From Candidatus Cloacimonadota bacterium (GTDB lineage: Bacteria > Cloacimonadota > Cloacimonadia > Cloacimonadales > Cloacimonadaceae), in contig JAKQNZ010000093.1 of NCBI GenBank assembly GCA_029565535.1, positions 1 through 39,252 of the forward strand: DNA of 39,252 nt, given 5' to 3'. The notes beneath the pieces were generated by a model. It saw only the letters and a list, made by a program, of their open reading frames with translations, ran no database searches and was not told the DNA's origin. This document shows, in pieces, positions 1 through 8,950 of this stretch. The first letter of the stretch is position 1. The number at the start of each line of letters is the position of its first letter. The position numbers were made by a program, and so were the translations under genes.

Positions 1-120
1 AAGGAATTATGCCGGTCTCTTAGATGAGATACCTGTTTTCTGGAGAGCCGTATGCGGGAGAACCGCACGTACGGTTCGGAGGGAGGGGAGCCCAGTAATG
101 GATCGCTCCCCTACCCCTAT
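1..120 (+). mobile_element. 3' end of a group II intron (domains V and VI); intron body and any maturase ORF lie outside the window
   Basis: Positions 45-77 GAGCCGTATGCGGGAGAACCGCACGTACGGTTC fold as a canonical domain V (GAGCCGTA/TACGGTTC lower stem, 2-nt CG bulge, capped GCGG/CCGC upper stem). Positions 81-120 GGGAGGGGAGC...GCTCCCCTACCCCTAT look like domain VI with a bulged A at about 113 and an AT 3' terminus. Confidence 0.85.
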
Positions 121-163
121 CAGGGACAGGGAACTGCATTATTGCATTGTTTGGGATAAAACT

Positions 164-187
164 AAGGGCGATCCGTAGATCGCCCTT
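164..187 (-). terminator. Hairpin AAGGGCGATC-cgta-GATCGCCCTT, probable terminator downstream of lysS
   Basis: Perfect 10-bp inverted repeat downstream of the minus-strand lysS stop; only a weak T-rich tract follows. Confidence 0.5.
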
Positions 188-286
188 CATGTATACTATT
201 TATCCACAAAGATCCCTGCTTTTGCAGGAATGATGAAAAGGGTACAGGGATGAGGTTCACAACCTTAACGATTAACCATTAACCCG

Positions 287-1783
287 TTAACTATTCTTCA
301 TCTGTGGGAAAAGAATCACCTCTTTGATCGAGTCGTTTTCTGTTAACAGCATCACCAGTCTGTCGATGCCGATACCCTGTCCGCCCATCGGGGGCATTCC
401 GTATTCCAGGGCTTCCAGAAAGTCTTCATCCACCACGTTTGCTTCCTCGTCACCCAAGGCTCTGAGGGCAGCCTGAGCTTCCAAGCGCTCCCTTTGATCC
501 ATGGGGTCGTTCAGTTCGCTGAAGGCATTGGCGAATTCGCCGCCGGCGATGAAAAGTTCGAAGCGGTCGGCCAATAGTGGATTCCCAGGTTTTGCCTTGG
601 CCAGAGGAGAAATCTCCTTGGGGAAATCACACACGAAGGTTGGCTGAACCAGCTTGGGTTCCACGAAATGTTCAAAGAGCAAGGCAATCAGTTTGCCTTT
701 GCCAGAGCCTTTGGGAATCTCGATCTGTTTGGCCTTGCAGAAGGCTTCCAAGTCTTCCTGGCTGCTGTTATCCACCTTTATGCCTGTATATTCGTTTACC
801 AGATCCGTCATGGCAGCCCTACGCCAGGTACCGCCCAGATTTACTTCGTGGCCGTGATAATGGAAGATTTCTTTGCCGATCACGTCTTTGGCCAGGTGTT
901 TAATCAAGCTTTCCGCAATGTCCATCATTCCGCGCAAGTCTGAATAGGCCTCATAGAATTCGATCATCGTGAATTCGGGGTTGTGGGTTCTGTCCATGCC
1001 TTCGTTGCGGAAATCCTTACCCAGTTCATACACCCTTTCAAACCCGCCCACAATCAGCCTTTTTAGATAAAGCTCGGTGGCGATGCGCAGGTAAAGGTCC
1101 ATGTCCAGGGTGTTATGGTGGGTTATGAAGGGCCGGGCATTGGCTCCGCCGTACAGGGGCTGCAGAATAGGCGTTTCCACTTCCACGTAGCCAAGGTTGT
1201 CCATAAACCTGCGGATGGCTGTGATGATCCGGGAACGTAGCTCAAAGACCTTGCGGTGATCTGGATTCAGCAGCAAGTCCAGATAACGCTTGCGATAACG
1301 CAGCTCGATATCCGAAAACTCATCATAACGAACCGTTTTGCCATCCACCATCTTTTCTTTTACGGCAGGCAGAGGCCGGATGTTTTTGGAAAGCAGCTTA
1401 ATGGCTGTGCATTTCAGAGAAAACTCACCGGCTTGAGTATAAAAAACGCTACCGTTGGCCTGTATAAAATCCCCTGGATCACAGAGCTTGAAAAGCTCGT
1501 AGTTTTCTTCGCCAAGGAGGTTTTGGGCTACATAAAGCTGAATCTTGCCGCTGGCGTCTTCCAGATTACCGAAGCCCAGCTTGCCTTGCCGGCGCATAGC
1601 TACCAGCCTGCCAACAATTGTAACGCTTGTCTCAGAAGCCAATAAAGCTTCTTTGTTTTCCATAAGGGCAGAAATAAAATGGCTGCGTGAGGACTCCACG
1701 GGATAGGGATCAATGCCCAGGGCTTTGATCTTTTCCAGCTTTTCCTGACGCAGCTTGATAAACTGATTTGGCTTTTGCTGCAT
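287..1783 (-). CDS. lysS: Lysyl-tRNA synthetase (class II)
   Basis: 498 aa; OB-fold N-terminus, YRKRYLDLL, FRNEGMDRTHNPEFTMIEFY and GIGIDRLVMLLT motifs. Confidence 0.97.
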   Translation of the reverse strand: MQQKPNQFIKLRQEKLEKIKALGIDPYPVESSRSHFISALMENKEALLASETSVTIVGRLVAMRRQGKLGFGNLEDASGKIQLYVAQNLLGEENYELFKLCDPGDFIQANGSVFYTQAGEFSLKCTAIKLLSKNIRPLPAVKEKMVDGKTVRYDEFSDIELRYRKRYLDLLLNPDHRKVFELRSRIITAIRRFMDNLGYVEVETPILQPLYGGANARPFITHHNTLDMDLYLRIATELYLKRLIVGGFERVYELGKDFRNEGMDRTHNPEFTMIEFYEAYSDLRGMMDIAESLIKHLAKDVIGKEIFHYHGHEVNLGGTWRRAAMTDLVNEYTGIKVDNSSQEDLEAFCKAKQIEIPKGSGKGKLIALLFEHFVEPKLVQPTFVCDFPKEISPLAKAKPGNPLLADRFELFIAGGEFANAFSELNDPMDQRERLEAQAALRALGDEEANVVDEDFLEALEYGMPPMGGQGIGIDRLVMLLTENDSIKEVILFPQMKNS

Positions 1784-1787
1784 TTAA

Positions 1788-3299
1788 TTATAAGTCTTTA
1801 AAGGGATTATCGTCTGAAACGCTCACCTTCTGATTGGCATATTTGCGCCATTCCTCGTCGCTTCTACCTCTTCCGCCCCTACGGGGAGAGCTGGAGAAAT
1901 CTCTGTCTCCACGAGGTTCGCGGGGAGGACGGTCTTCAAAGCGGGGACGGGATTCCACCACTTCATCCGGGCTGCGGTCTGTATAGTCCAAAGTGATGCG
2001 ATGGCTGTCTTTGTCGATGGCGGTAACCATCAAAGTAACTTGGTCTCCGGTCTTGAAGTTATCAGTTTTTCTTACTCTGGAGCGGGGGAGAAGCCCTGTA
2101 ACGCCTTCTGCGATGGTAACAAACACACCGAAATTGGTAGAGCTTTCAACCACGCCTTCAAAAGGGGTTTCCAGTTGGATCAATTCGTCTATCTTGTCCC
2201 ATGGGTCTTCTTGTAAAGCTTTGAGGGACAGGGAGATTTTACGGGTGTCCTCATCTATGCGCAAAATCTGTACTTCAACCAAAGCACCTTCTTTCAGTAC
2301 TTCGCGGGGGTGGGCAATGTTGCGGTTGCGGCTCATTTCAGATACGGGGATCAGGCCTTCCACTCCGGGCTTGAGCTCGGCAAATGCGCCAAAATTGTGC
2401 AGACGCAGAATGCGGCAACTGATGGTGTCGCCTTCGTGCAGTTCGCTCAGAGCCTGAGTAAAGGGATTCTCCAGCAATGCCTTGCGGGAGAGGGCGATCT
2501 TGTCGCCTTTGATTTCCAAAATCTTCACATCGATATCCTGACCGACTTTGAGCTCGTCTTGTGGCTTCACCACATGCTGCCAGGAAATCTCACTCACATG
2601 CATCAAGCCTTCGATTCCACCAAGATCGATGAATGCGCCAAAACTGGTCATTCGCATTACTTTGCCGGTTATCGTATCGCCGGCACTGATTCTGCCAAGA
2701 GCGGCTTCTTTGGCTTCTTTTTCGTTTATCTCGGCCAGTTGACGGTGGGATACCACGATCCGGCGGCAATTTTCCGAACACTCAATCACTAGAAAATCCA
2801 TGGTCTTGCCAATGAACTGAGCAGTATCATCGGAGGGACGAAGGGAAATCTGAGACACAGGGCAAAAAGCTCTGGCCCCCAGAATGTCAACGTTAAATCC
2901 ACCCTTGGTAGGTGAATAAACCTTGCCCTGAACGGGGATTTTCTTCTCGAAGGCATCGAGAATGGATTGTTTGTCCACGTACTGCTTGGTCAAGCTCTTA
3001 CCTACAACGTAGCCTTGATCGTTTTTATCGACCACATATCCTTTTAATGTATCGCCTACATTATAATGCAGCACGCCTTTTTCATCGGAAAATTCTCCGA
3101 TTTCGGCATAGGCGTCGAACTTTCCACCTAGATTCAGGATCAGATACTGATCGCTGATACTAACGATGGGGGCTTCCACGACATCGCCTTTTTTGATTTC
3201 TGCAGTGTTCTGAAAGGATTCTTCGAGCATGCGAAGATATTCTTCTTTCAGTTCCTTCATTGCAGCTTTACTGTTGGTTTCACGCACCTTGTCTGACAT
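1788..3299 (-). CDS. rpsA: 30S ribosomal protein S1 (multiple S1 RNA-binding domains)
   Basis: 503 aa with repeated S1 motifs (GKVMRMTSFGAFIDLGGIEGLMHVSEIS etc.); 4 nt from lysS. Confidence 0.93.
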   Translation of the reverse strand: MSDKVRETNSKAAMKELKEEYLRMLEESFQNTAEIKKGDVVEAPIVSISDQYLILNLGGKFDAYAEIGEFSDEKGVLHYNVGDTLKGYVVDKNDQGYVVGKSLTKQYVDKQSILDAFEKKIPVQGKVYSPTKGGFNVDILGARAFCPVSQISLRPSDDTAQFIGKTMDFLVIECSENCRRIVVSHRQLAEINEKEAKEAALGRISAGDTITGKVMRMTSFGAFIDLGGIEGLMHVSEISWQHVVKPQDELKVGQDIDVKILEIKGDKIALSRKALLENPFTQALSELHEGDTISCRILRLHNFGAFAELKPGVEGLIPVSEMSRNRNIAHPREVLKEGALVEVQILRIDEDTRKISLSLKALQEDPWDKIDELIQLETPFEGVVESSTNFGVFVTIAEGVTGLLPRSRVRKTDNFKTGDQVTLMVTAIDKDSHRITLDYTDRSPDEVVESRPRFEDRPPREPRGDRDFSSSPRRGGRGRSDEEWRKYANQKVSVSDDNPFKDL

Positions 3300-3501
3300 A
3301 AGTAACTCCTAACGACATTTCAGATAGACCACGTTTTTCAGAGGCTTCTTTTTGTAAAGGATTTTATTATTTGGGTTAGATTTAGTTTGGGTTGGGGTTC
3401 TGGAGTGCTGGAGTTATATAAGTGCGGGAAATCCATTTCTTCTATGTTCTCTATATCTATCCATCCAGAACTGCCATTGTTTTTTTCTAGCCCTCATATT
3501 A

Positions 3502-3555
3502 CTATCATACCGCTATCATACCACATGCTCATGCGGTATGATAGCGGTATGATAG
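3502..3555. repeat. Dispersed palindromic repeat, copy 1
   Basis: CTATCATACCGCTATCATACCACATGCTCATGCGGTATGATAGCGGTATGATAG; near-perfect hairpin of two TATCATACCRC units, inverted. Confidence 0.9.
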
Positions 3556-3631
3556 GATGCAGATTCCTTGTGCATTGTAGAATTAGAAGCAGAATTTAAC
3601 TGATTCTGGCTTGATATTTGCATACTCGTTG

Positions 3632-3654
3632 ATAGGCGGGTATAGCTCGCCTAT
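3632..3654 (+). promoter_or_regulatory. Hairpin in the 5' leader region of the C10 peptidase gene
   Basis: ATAGGCG-ggtatagct-CGCCTAT, 7-bp stem, ~36 nt upstream of the ATG. Confidence 0.35.
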
Positions 3655-3689
3655 ATAGTAAAGATAATAACTCAGAAACGGAGTAGATA

Positions 3690-5426
3690 ATGAAAACAGC
3701 ATTGTGTACCTTATTGTGTTTGTTGTTTGGCATCCTGAATGCCACTGCGATAAGCTATGAGCGTGCCGCAAGCTATGCCAGCCAGCAGTTGAATGTTTTA
3801 TATCCTGATCATGCACAGGATAGTTATGATGTGTTAACCGACAATTCCCAGGCGATCGCCTATGTATTTCATCTGCTTCCGACCGGTTATCTGGTTGTTT
3901 CAGCCCAGGATGAGCTACCTCCGCTCTTAGCGTATTCAGGCTCTTCCGAATTTGGGAGTCTGGAGGGAGATAATATTCTGCGAGATATTATCGTTGCCGA
4001 CCTGCAATCCCGCCAGCAATCAGAAATCGCCGCGGATCTAAATCGCCAGGCCTGGCAAAGTATCACCAATCCTCGAACCTTCCAGCAATGGCCCCCCGCC
4101 GGATATTCTACCACCGAAGGATGGATAAAGACCAATTGGACGCAAAACGCCCCCTATAACTGGATGTGCCCAATGGATCCAATTAGCGGAACCAGAAGCT
4201 ATGCAGGGTGCCCGACCGTAGCCATGAGCCAGATCGTAAATTACCACAGATCTTTAAATGGCACGCGTTTGGACGATAGCGACGATTATCTGCATAATTA
4301 TGGCGGCCGTTATTATTGGATAGATAACGATTACGCTGCCCATGGGTTTCCTTCCTTCCCGCAATTAAATGGCTACCTCGACCAGGTGAACGATCGCTTT
4401 CGTTATGGCCAGGAGCTTAGTGACAGCCTGAAGGCTGCTCTGATCTTTGCCTGTGGAACAGCTATGAAACAGGTTTATTCCTCAGAGGGTTCCGGAACCT
4501 TTGGTGTAAACCAGGCTCTTCAGGGTTTTGAAAGATTCAATTTTCCAAATGTTGAACTGCTGACCGAAAACTCTCCCGGTCTCTATACCCGCATCAGCAA
4601 TAACATAAAGAATGCCCAACCTGTTCACCTGGCGGTAGTTACTCCAGCCTGGGATATGGGACACAACGTAGTGATAGATGGTTATAATACAAACGAATAC
4701 TATCATCTGAATTTTGGCTGGGGCGGACAATACAATGGCTGGTATCTGCTGCCTTCGCAAATCCCTTACGGGCTCACTGTGGTAGAAGGTGCAATAGTGG
4801 ACATCGCTCCCTACCAATACGTGTTTACGGTTCCCGACACCTTAATCTGCCAAACCAATACCCCGGCTACTTTGGAGATAAATAATCTGCATGATGAAGC
4901 GATTGTGCTGGAAGAAATTCTGTTCGATACAAACAGTGGTGGTTATGATTGGACCATAGCCTATTCTTCGCCCTTACCCGCTACCATTCCGGCCGGAGGG
5001 CTCTACACCCTCAGCCTTACCCAAAATTATGGCGGAGGGAAAAATCGCTATTGGGAAACCAGCCTTACCTTAATTCTGGATCAGGGCTTTGCCACTGTCC
5101 CCGTAAAATATGAAGCACCTGTAACGGTTACGGACGATTTAATGCCTGTCCAGGCTTTAAAGCTGACTAACTACCCCAATCCCTTCAACCCCGAAACCAC
5201 GATCAGCTTTACTTTGCCTGAAAGCGGATTGACCAGCCTGAAAATTTATAACTGCAAAGGGCAAATGGTGAAAGAGCTTTTTAAGGCTGATCCTGGCGCA
5301 GGAACGCACAAATGTGTGTGGAATGGCACAGATAACTCCGAAATACCTGTTGCCTCGGGATTATACTATTGTGTGCTGGAAAAAGGCTCGTCCAGAACCG
5401 CGAAGAAATTGCTATTGATGAAGTAA
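3690..5426 (+). CDS. Secreted C10-family (streptopain-like) cysteine peptidase with C-terminal type IX secretion sorting-type domain
   Basis: Signal peptide; Spi-like propeptide region; catalytic Cys in YAGCPTVAMSQIVNYH, His in MGHNVVIDGYN, NFGWGG; C-terminal LTNYPNPFNPETTISFTLPESG...SGLYYCVLEKGSSRTAKKLLLMK. Confidence 0.9.
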   Translation: MKTALCTLLCLLFGILNATAISYERAASYASQQLNVLYPDHAQDSYDVLTDNSQAIAYVFHLLPTGYLVVSAQDELPPLLAYSGSSEFGSLEGDNILRDIIVADLQSRQQSEIAADLNRQAWQSITNPRTFQQWPPAGYSTTEGWIKTNWTQNAPYNWMCPMDPISGTRSYAGCPTVAMSQIVNYHRSLNGTRLDDSDDYLHNYGGRYYWIDNDYAAHGFPSFPQLNGYLDQVNDRFRYGQELSDSLKAALIFACGTAMKQVYSSEGSGTFGVNQALQGFERFNFPNVELLTENSPGLYTRISNNIKNAQPVHLAVVTPAWDMGHNVVIDGYNTNEYYHLNFGWGGQYNGWYLLPSQIPYGLTVVEGAIVDIAPYQYVFTVPDTLICQTNTPATLEINNLHDEAIVLEEILFDTNSGGYDWTIAYSSPLPATIPAGGLYTLSLTQNYGGGKNRYWETSLTLILDQGFATVPVKYEAPVTVTDDLMPVQALKLTNYPNPFNPETTISFTLPESGLTSLKIYNCKGQMVKELFKADPGAGTHKCVWNGTDNSEIPVASGLYYCVLEKGSSRTAKKLLLMK

Positions 5427-5428
5427 TA

Positions 5429-5731
5429 GTGAGTAGCAGCGAAGAAATCATCAACATAATCAAGTCCATACCCCCTGGTAAAGTAGCTGGCTATGGCCAG
5501 ATTGCCGCTCTGGCCGGAATTCCCCATGGAGCCAGGCTGGTGGTAAGAATCCTCAATGCCAGTAGCAGAAAGCATGATCTGCCTTGGTGGAGAGTTGTTC
5601 GCAGCAGCGGTGAAATCGGTCTTCCCGGCGAGGGTGGAACCCAACAAAGGGCACTGCTGAAAAGCGAAGGGATTGAGGTAGAAACGGGGAAACGCATACC
5701 AATGAAATACTTTTGGCAGATAGGAGATTAG
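5429..5731 (+). CDS. Alkyltransferase-like (ATL) / MGMT-family DNA-binding protein lacking the acceptor cysteine
   Basis: PPGKVAGYGQIAALAGIPHGARLVVRIL...LPWWRVVRSSGEIGLPGEGGTQQRALLKSEGIEV; PWWR replaces PCHR. Supplied ORF starts at 5369 inside the upstream gene; an in-frame GTG at 5429 is the likelier start. Confidence 0.85.
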   Translation: MSSSEEIINIIKSIPPGKVAGYGQIAALAGIPHGARLVVRILNASSRKHDLPWWRVVRSSGEIGLPGEGGTQQRALLKSEGIEVETGKRIPMKYFWQIGD

Positions 5732-5734
5732 AAA

Positions 5735-6505
5735 ATGCATCAAGACATTGTGGGATTGAAGAGCAAACTGAAAGAGCTGCTGCAAAACAAGCCTCAGGTT
5801 CTGGCTGCCTGGGAAGGCGGTTCAGCAGCTACAGGCTTCCTGGATGATTACTCGGATTTGGACCTGGGAATCGTTACAGACAAAGACATGGCGGATGAGC
5901 TTTTTGGGCTTATTGAGGAGTTTTTCTGCGCAGATTATGGAATCATAGCAAAATTCAGGATGCCCGAACCTGCCTGGCACGGAATGTCTCAGTGCTTTTA
6001 CCTGCTGGACAAGCTTCCTCCGCTTTTCTATTGCGACATTGCGATTGTGCCCCAGGACAATCCACATAAGTTCACAGAGCCAGACCGGCATGGAAACGCC
6101 GTTATCTGGTTCGACAAGGCGGCTGTTTACAAATCTGATCCCACCCCCAGAGAAGAGCTTGACGCAATAGCTAACCGGGTATATAAAATGGCTACGGACA
6201 CAGCTTTTCTGGGAACGATCGAACTGCAGAAAGCCCTGGCCAGAAAGAACTGGATGGCAGCCAGTATGAACTTTACAACCTTTGTTTACAGGCATTTAGT
6301 GCCGCTGCTAAACCTTAAATACCGCCCCGCCAAGGCAGACTTTGGGATACGTTACGCAGAGCGTGATTATCCAGCCAGGGAAGCTGAAAAGCTGGCTAAT
6401 TTATTGAAAAACAGATCAGTTCAGGATATTGAAGAGAATTTTGCCATAGCCCAGGCCTGGTTTAAAAGTGTCTGCCAGGAGCTGCAAACTGAATATCAGC
6501 GATAA
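5735..6505 (+). CDS. Nucleotidyltransferase-fold protein (aminoglycoside 6-adenylyltransferase-like)
   Basis: 256 aa; GGSAATGFLDDYSDLDLGIV matches the GS-x-DxD polymerase-beta/NTase motif. Confidence 0.75.
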   Translation: MHQDIVGLKSKLKELLQNKPQVLAAWEGGSAATGFLDDYSDLDLGIVTDKDMADELFGLIEEFFCADYGIIAKFRMPEPAWHGMSQCFYLLDKLPPLFYCDIAIVPQDNPHKFTEPDRHGNAVIWFDKAAVYKSDPTPREELDAIANRVYKMATDTAFLGTIELQKALARKNWMAASMNFTTFVYRHLVPLLNLKYRPAKADFGIRYAERDYPAREAEKLANLLKNRSVQDIEENFAIAQAWFKSVCQELQTEYQR

Positions 6506-6571
6506 ATAGAATTGGTGATGTGGCGGTTTTCCGCTTATCCTATAAAGTAAAAACGTTTCAGGAGGAATGTC

Positions 6572-6712
6572 ATGGCCAAGAAGATTATCCTTATGGTGCT
6601 GATCAGCGTTTTGCTGTCGGTGCTGGCAACCATCGTAGTGAAAAAACTGAAGGACAACTGCCCGCTTTGCAAAGAAGAAGAGCCCGATCAGGAAGCTAAA
6701 GACGATGAATAA
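6572..6712 (+). CDS. Small membrane protein with a CPLC motif (46 aa)
   Basis: Read manually: MAKKIILMVLISVLLSVLATIVVKKLKDNCPLCKEEEPDQEAKDDE*; strong Shine-Dalgarno (CAGGAGGAATGTC) just upstream; overlaps the next start codon. Confidence 0.65.
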   Translation: MAKKIILMVLISVLLSVLATIVVKKLKDNCPLCKEEEPDQEAKDDE

Positions 6713-7229
6713 TGGAGCTGAATCAAAGCCCAAAAACATCAAAGGCAAGCTGATTATTATTGCTGTAGTTCTGGTTCTATTGGCTGTTTTGGCCGCCTTT
6801 GCCCTGCCGCGCTATCACAAATGGCTGAATAATAAGCGTTCGCTAAACGCCCAAAACGCCATATCGGAAATCAGAAAAAGCGTGGATACATACTGGAAAT
6901 CAAATGGGAAAATGAGCGGGTTCCAGCTTCAAACCGCCATCCAGGATGCCAAGCTTAGCAAGAAAACTATCAAAAACTGGCAGTTTGTGGTAGTATGGAA
7001 GCCTGGAGAAATCTACACCAAAGAGCTTGTCGACAAGCTCTCCAACGTGCAAACCAATGAATACGTTTACGTTGCACCCTTCCAGGCGATTTTCGCCACC
7101 GCCACCCAGGAAAATCCCCTGCCAGCCGGGACTAAGGTTTGGTTCGATGGCGACGCCAACCAATTCCATGGCTTCGGCATCGACGACCTGCCAGAACCGG
7201 ACTGGAGCAAAATCTTTCCCGATCCCTGA
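6705..7229 (+). CDS. Membrane-anchored pseudopilin-like protein
   Basis: 174 aa; GKLIIIAVVLVLLAVLAAFALPRYHKWLNNKRSLNAQNAISEIRKSVDTYWKSNGK resembles the pseudopilin N-terminal helix but lacks a canonical GF-TLIE start. Confidence 0.5.
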   Translation: MNNGAESKPKNIKGKLIIIAVVLVLLAVLAAFALPRYHKWLNNKRSLNAQNAISEIRKSVDTYWKSNGKMSGFQLQTAIQDAKLSKKTIKNWQFVVVWKPGEIYTKELVDKLSNVQTNEYVYVAPFQAIFATATQENPLPAGTKVWFDGDANQFHGFGIDDLPEPDWSKIFPDP

Positions 7230-7251
7230 AGTTGAGAATTCGTTATTTGTA

Positions 7252-7279
7252 GGGCGAACTAGTTTCGCCCTTCTTTTCT
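7252..7279 (+). terminator. Rho-independent terminator
   Basis: GGGCGAA-ctagt-TTCGCCC followed by TTCTTTTCT, 22 nt after the stop at 7229. Confidence 0.8.
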
Positions 7280-7388
7280 GGGTTTTATGTGCTAGAATTA
7301 GGAAGTATCTTTAACCCAGCAGTCATGATTGAAAACAAGAAGCTATGCAGAACTTGCAAAAGAAGAGCGAAACATCCAAGCCCTAGGT

Positions 7389-8789
7389 TTACTTTCTCAA
7401 AGCCTGCTGGAAGTTTTTTCGCAGTACCAAATATTGAAAAACGGTTGTCAGAGCAGAGATTATTGCCGAAGGATGCATGGCCTTACGCCGGAAGCTACTG
7501 AAAAATAGTGGTATTAAGCGCCAACCCTTTGACAGATATACCTGCAGATAGGCCCTAGGCAGATATTTTTCCATCGCTTCGGGGCTTATCCCCAAAGGTT
7601 GATAAACGCAGTGCATGGCGTCATAATCTTCCCAATTGTAGTGCCTTATCCTATTTTCTCCAAGCAGTTTATGGAATAACTCAGTTCCCGGAAAGGGCGT
7701 AAGAATGCTGATCACCACATAGCCCAAGGGCAAGCCGCTAAAAAAGCGGATGTTTTGCTTGATGTGCCTTGGAGTATCAAACTCATCGCCAGAGCCAAGG
7801 ATCATATACCAATTGTGCGAGATATCCAGGCTATTCATAATCATAATCGCTTGCTTGATCTGCTTAATGTCTATCTTCTTGTGCATCCGTTCCAGCACTT
7901 CCGGGATACCGCTTTCGATCCCGATGGAAACCAGAGAACAGCCCGTTTTGGCCATACGTGCAAAGAGCAAGGGGTTAGTGCAGATCGTATCCACACGGCT
8001 CATACAATTATAATGAAACTTCAGCCCCTCAGCCTCGATCGCCTCGCAGAAACGCAGCATCCAGGCTGGATCGAGGGTCAGATTATCGTCGTGAAACCAA
8101 AAGGAATCCTCGCCCCAACTCAGGTATTCTTTAATCTCATTGATCACTGCCTCCACGCTGCGTTTGCGGTAACTGCCAGCGTAAAAAGCCGAAATCGAGC
8201 AAAAGGAACAATCGTAAGGACAGCCCCGTGATGACACGATCTTTGGTTTGAAGCTAAATTCCGGTGCACAAAGGTCTTTGGTGATTTTGGGCAGATGCTC
8301 GATATCCTTCATGATTACTATTTCAGCATCGTTGAAGTACTGTCCGCCTTTGCGAAACACAATTCCCGGGATATCTGGTTCGCTGTTGCCCTGCTCCAGT
8401 TCTTTCAAAAGTTTGGGAAAAATTTCTTCACCCTCGCCGCGGCAAACATAATCCACCTTGGTGTCTGCAAAAACCTCTTTGTACATAAAGGTGGCATGGT
8501 GTCCGCCAATAATGGTCTTCAGCTTTGGGTAATTCTGCTTTACATACAGAAGCAGGTCGCGCATGCAGGGATAGGTGGAGCTAACGCATGACACTCCAAG
8601 CAGATCAGGCTGATAGCGTTTGATAAATCCGTCCACATTTTCCCGGTCGGCGATTACCACTGTCACCTGATGTCCGGCATCTCTGGCTGAGGCTGCGACG
8701 TAGAGCAGACCCTGCAGTATCTGATTTCCCTTTCGCAGGCTTTCCAAACCACCTGTAGTGGAGCGGGGAGAGACTAATAGAACTTTCAT
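7389..8789 (-). CDS. B12-binding domain/radical SAM protein (BchE/methyltransferase-like superfamily)
   Basis: MKVLLVSPRSTTGG...GGHHATF (cobalamin-binding-type N-terminus) and SRGCPYDCSFCSI (CxxxCxxC). Supplied ORF extends to 8888; MKVLL at 8789 is the likely start. Confidence 0.85.
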   Translation of the reverse strand: MKVLLVSPRSTTGGLESLRKGNQILQGLLYVAASARDAGHQVTVVIADRENVDGFIKRYQPDLLGVSCVSSTYPCMRDLLLYVKQNYPKLKTIIGGHHATFMYKEVFADTKVDYVCRGEGEEIFPKLLKELEQGNSEPDIPGIVFRKGGQYFNDAEIVIMKDIEHLPKITKDLCAPEFSFKPKIVSSRGCPYDCSFCSISAFYAGSYRKRSVEAVINEIKEYLSWGEDSFWFHDDNLTLDPAWMLRFCEAIEAEGLKFHYNCMSRVDTICTNPLLFARMAKTGCSLVSIGIESGIPEVLERMHKKIDIKQIKQAIMIMNSLDISHNWYMILGSGDEFDTPRHIKQNIRFFSGLPLGYVVISILTPFPGTELFHKLLGENRIRHYNWEDYDAMHCVYQPLGISPEAMEKYLPRAYLQVYLSKGWRLIPLFFSSFRRKAMHPSAIISALTTVFQYLVLRKNFQQALRK

Positions 8790-8950
8790 AGGCATCCCAA
8801 AAGCAGTTTGCGCCAGGCTATTTCTGGCGAGCCACGTGTCAAGAAATTCAGTAGTCCGGTTTTGAACGGGAAAAGTTCCCCTTGACACAAAAAGCTCTTT
8901 TTTAATAAGGGCTTAGGGTAAATAAACAAACAAAAGAACATGGAGGAAAC

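Noticed and set aside
215-228. Palindrome CCTGCTTTTGCAGG near lysS
   Set aside because: Short and single copy in the window; could be a minor hairpin, insufficient to call a feature.
577-943. Overlapping plus-strand ORFs opposite lysS (108, 67, 91 aa)
   Set aside because: Antisense to a clear lysyl-tRNA synthetase; no independent support.
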